A stretch of DNA of 5,962 nucleotides from SOIA01 sp050116035 (lineage in GTDB: Bacteria; Acidobacteriota; Aminicenantia; Aminicenantales; Aminicenantaceae). This document shows, one piece after another, positions 4,439 to 5,962 of this stretch. Position numbers and translations under genes: made by a program. The notes beneath the pieces are model-generated. The model was not told the origin of the DNA. It searched no databases and saw only the letters and a list, made by a program, of their open reading frames with translations. The stretch is from positions 1 through 5,962 of the forward strand of contig JASFPJ010000222.1 in assembly GCA_050116035.1 (NCBI GenBank). Direction: 5' to 3'. Each line of letters begins with the position of its first letter. The stretch's first letter is position 1.

Positions 4439-5962
4439 ACAATTCTTTAAGGTTTTTTTCGATTTCCTCTATTAGATTCTTTATGTTTCCCTGATTCGGA
4501 TTCAAGCGAAGAGAAGCCCTCAAAACATTGAGTGCCCTCTCCTTCTGGTTGGTCTTGTAAAAACAAAAGCCCAGAGAATTCAAAAGACTTGTATCGCTGT
4601 TGTAAATTTTATTTCCCTCGAGTAGATTATTTATGGCTTCATCATATTGAGCCATTCCCATGTACGCTCTTCCTTTAACCAGATAATAATCAAATCTCAG
4701 CCTCTGATCTTCTCTCACATTTTCAATCAACTCCAAGCTCCTCTCGAACTTGTTCACTTTCAACAAGAAATTGGCATACTCGAGTATCCCTTTCTTATAA
4801 TCCCGGTTTGCATTATACGCCCTCTCATAGTATTCTTCAGCCTTCTCATAGTCTTTAGTTTTATCGGACTGAAAAGCCAGCGCATAAGAAAACAAAAAGT
4901 TGTTGGTAAGGGATATGGCTTTAGCTCTCGCAATAGGGTGAGGGACGGCTTCTTCAAACCCGACCACGAATTCCGCCCCATCTTCATCGACTGTCTCTCC
5001 ATTCTCATCTATGAAATTCAAATCAATCTCATAGTAATCAGGCGTCAAATCTTTGACTGGGATAGACTGCTGAATGCCCATTATCTCTCTGAATGGATAA
5101 TCGGATAGCTTCAGGCCGAATGATTTATTGACCGGATTTTTTCCTTTTTTGCCTTTTATCGAGACTTTAACCTCTCCACTTCTCCATAAATCCTCAGTGA
5201 CATTGGAGATAGTGAATAAAAAGGCAAGAGTATCAGCGCTCGAGAAAGTCTTCTTCGGATCAACGAGCAGTTTCTTGTCGACGACCTTGTAAGGAATGTG
5301 TTGATTGGTATCATAATCATGGAAATCATAGCCCAAAAATGGACCGTAAATACGCGGCAACTCTGACTCATCCGGCACAAGGACTGATCTCTCAACATGA
5401 CAGTACTCCTTGCCGACTGAATTCTGAAGAAGGATGTCCAGCTTATACTCGCCTCCGATAACCGGAAAGGAATCTTCGATAGTCAGCCCACTCGATCTGA
5501 CTCTGTTGAGTTCATCATCTGTAAAATAAAGAGGATACGCTTTCGTATACTGAAAAATGGTATCCTCATCCTTTCTTAAACTCACGTTCAATGTATAGTT
5601 ACAAAAATATTGATCTCTGGGTTCATACAAGTCTATGGAGATACTTTCCGGCGCTATTGAGAAATGCAAAAAATTTATCCCTGTGATAGGATCCTGAATC
5701 AAAGCGACATCAGCCGTGCTCTGAACATAATTTGTCAGGTATTCATAATCAACGACTCCTCTGAGGTTTAAAAAATGCGTCGAATAAGAAGGATTGATTA
5801 TCTTTTTGGGGGACTCCATAATATTGGCCAGGATAGTCACATTCGTTGTGGAAGGCTGAAAATTGAAGGGGATATCTCCTGGAACGAGGGATAATGCAAC
5901 TGGCGCAAGGGTGGGTTCAACTTCCCGGATTTTTTCATACAGAGCCTCGTAATTAAAAGGAT
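4431..5962 (-). CDS. Beta-rich protein with C-terminal TPR repeats, N-terminus beyond the window
   Basis: At least 509 residues are encoded here, and the frame stays open to the window edge. A GTG at 5840-5838 could be taken as a start, but it has no ribosome binding site. The 40 codons before it also read as protein-like sequence (including YEALYEKIREVEPTLAP and GDIPFNFQP), so the gene is 5'-partial. Counting from that GTG as 1, residues 1-295 are strand-rich, with GGEYKLDI (129-136), VPDESELP (155-162), FSSADTLAFLF (199-209) and a closing YYEIDLNFID (269-278). Residues 316-450 hold about four TPR-like helical pairs: YEKAEEYYERA, NKFERSLELIE, AQYDEAINNLLEGNKIYNSD and NQKERALNVLRASLRLNPN. TPRs usually mediate protein-protein contacts. 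Localisation cannot be read because the N-terminus is missing. The layout recalls GWxTD-type proteins of Acidobacteriota-like lineages, but no GWxTD motif is present in this part, so that is only a hint. No specific function is assigned. Confidence 0.85.
   Translation of the reverse strand, partial: PFNYEALYEKIREVEPTLAPVALSLVPGDIPFNFQPSTTNVTILANIMESPKKIINPSYSTHFLNLRGVVDYEYLTNYVQSTADVALIQDPITGINFLHFSIAPESISIDLYEPRDQYFCNYTLNVSLRKDEDTIFQYTKAYPLYFTDDELNRVRSSGLTIEDSFPVIGGEYKLDILLQNSVGKEYCHVERSVLVPDESELPRIYGPFLGYDFHDYDTNQHIPYKVVDKKLLVDPKKTFSSADTLAFLFTISNVTEDLWRSGEVKVSIKGKKGKNPVNKSFGLKLSDYPFREIMGIQQSIPVKDLTPDYYEIDLNFIDENGETVDEDGAEFVVGFEEAVPHPIARAKAISLTNNFLFSYALAFQSDKTKDYEKAEEYYERAYNANRDYKKGILEYANFLLKVNKFERSLELIENVREDQRLRFDYYLVKGRAYMGMAQYDEAINNLLEGNKIYNSDTSLLNSLGFCFYKTNQKERALNVLRASLRLNPNQGNIKNLIEEIEKNLKELSI

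Noticed and set aside
4451..4459. T run after the stop of the + gene as an intrinsic terminator
   Set aside because: No GC-rich stem precedes it, and the bases encode lysines of the convergent gene's C-terminus.
4647..5108. 153-codon open frame on the + strand
   Set aside because: It lies antisense inside the TPR gene, has no ribosome binding site and a hydrophobic-biased composition typical of a reverse-strand shadow. The minus-strand frame has clear TPR repeats.

Overview
This window looks like chromosomal DNA from a diderm bacterium with moderate GC (roughly mid-40s percent by eye). It has a strict sigma70/Shine-Dalgarno style and peptidoglycan-synthesis genes. No gene here fixes the taxonomy. 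The two large extracytoplasmic-looking beta-rich/TPR proteins on the right are reminiscent of proteins common in Acidobacteriota-like candidate lineages such as Aminicenantes, but that placement is a weak inference.

Layout. (1) 17-286, +: an HU/IHF-family nucleoid protein with a strong ribosome binding site. (2) 287-419: a short spacer with a good sigma70-type promoter (372-400) just ahead of the next gene. (3) 420-2915, +: a tightly packed operon of D-alanine-D-alanine ligase (ddl), RuvX/YqgF and the endolytic transglycosylase MltG. The junctions are a 4-nt ATGA overlap and a 20-nt overlap. (4) 2916-3334: a 419-bp gene-free spacer. It holds an 82-bp imperfect palindrome of the GTCATTGCGAG type, two diverged 24-bp direct repeats that differ only by transitions, an excellent promoter, a stem-loop at the predicted mRNA 5' end and a strong ribosome binding site. 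(5) 3335-4438, +: an exported beta-rich protein of unknown function. (6) 4431-5962, -: a convergent gene with beta-rich segments and four C-terminal TPR-like repeats. It overlaps gene 5 by 8 nt at the stop codons and runs off the right edge, so its N-terminus is missing.

How the genes fit together. Ddl makes the D-Ala-D-Ala dipeptide for the lipid II stem peptide, and MltG cleaves nascent glycan strands at the inner membrane, so the operon supplies and edits peptidoglycan. RuvX/YqgF (pre-16S rRNA processing or resolvase-like nuclease) is a housekeeping passenger often found near mltG. The two right-hand genes appear to share a common module (a PG.Y.L strand, a PDES motif, a DTL strand). This suggests they are distant paralogues and perhaps work on the same envelope process, but their function is unknown.

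No defence system, CRISPR array, tRNA, rRNA or intact transposase gene is visible. The points most worth a second look are the two beta-rich proteins and the repeat-laden spacer.
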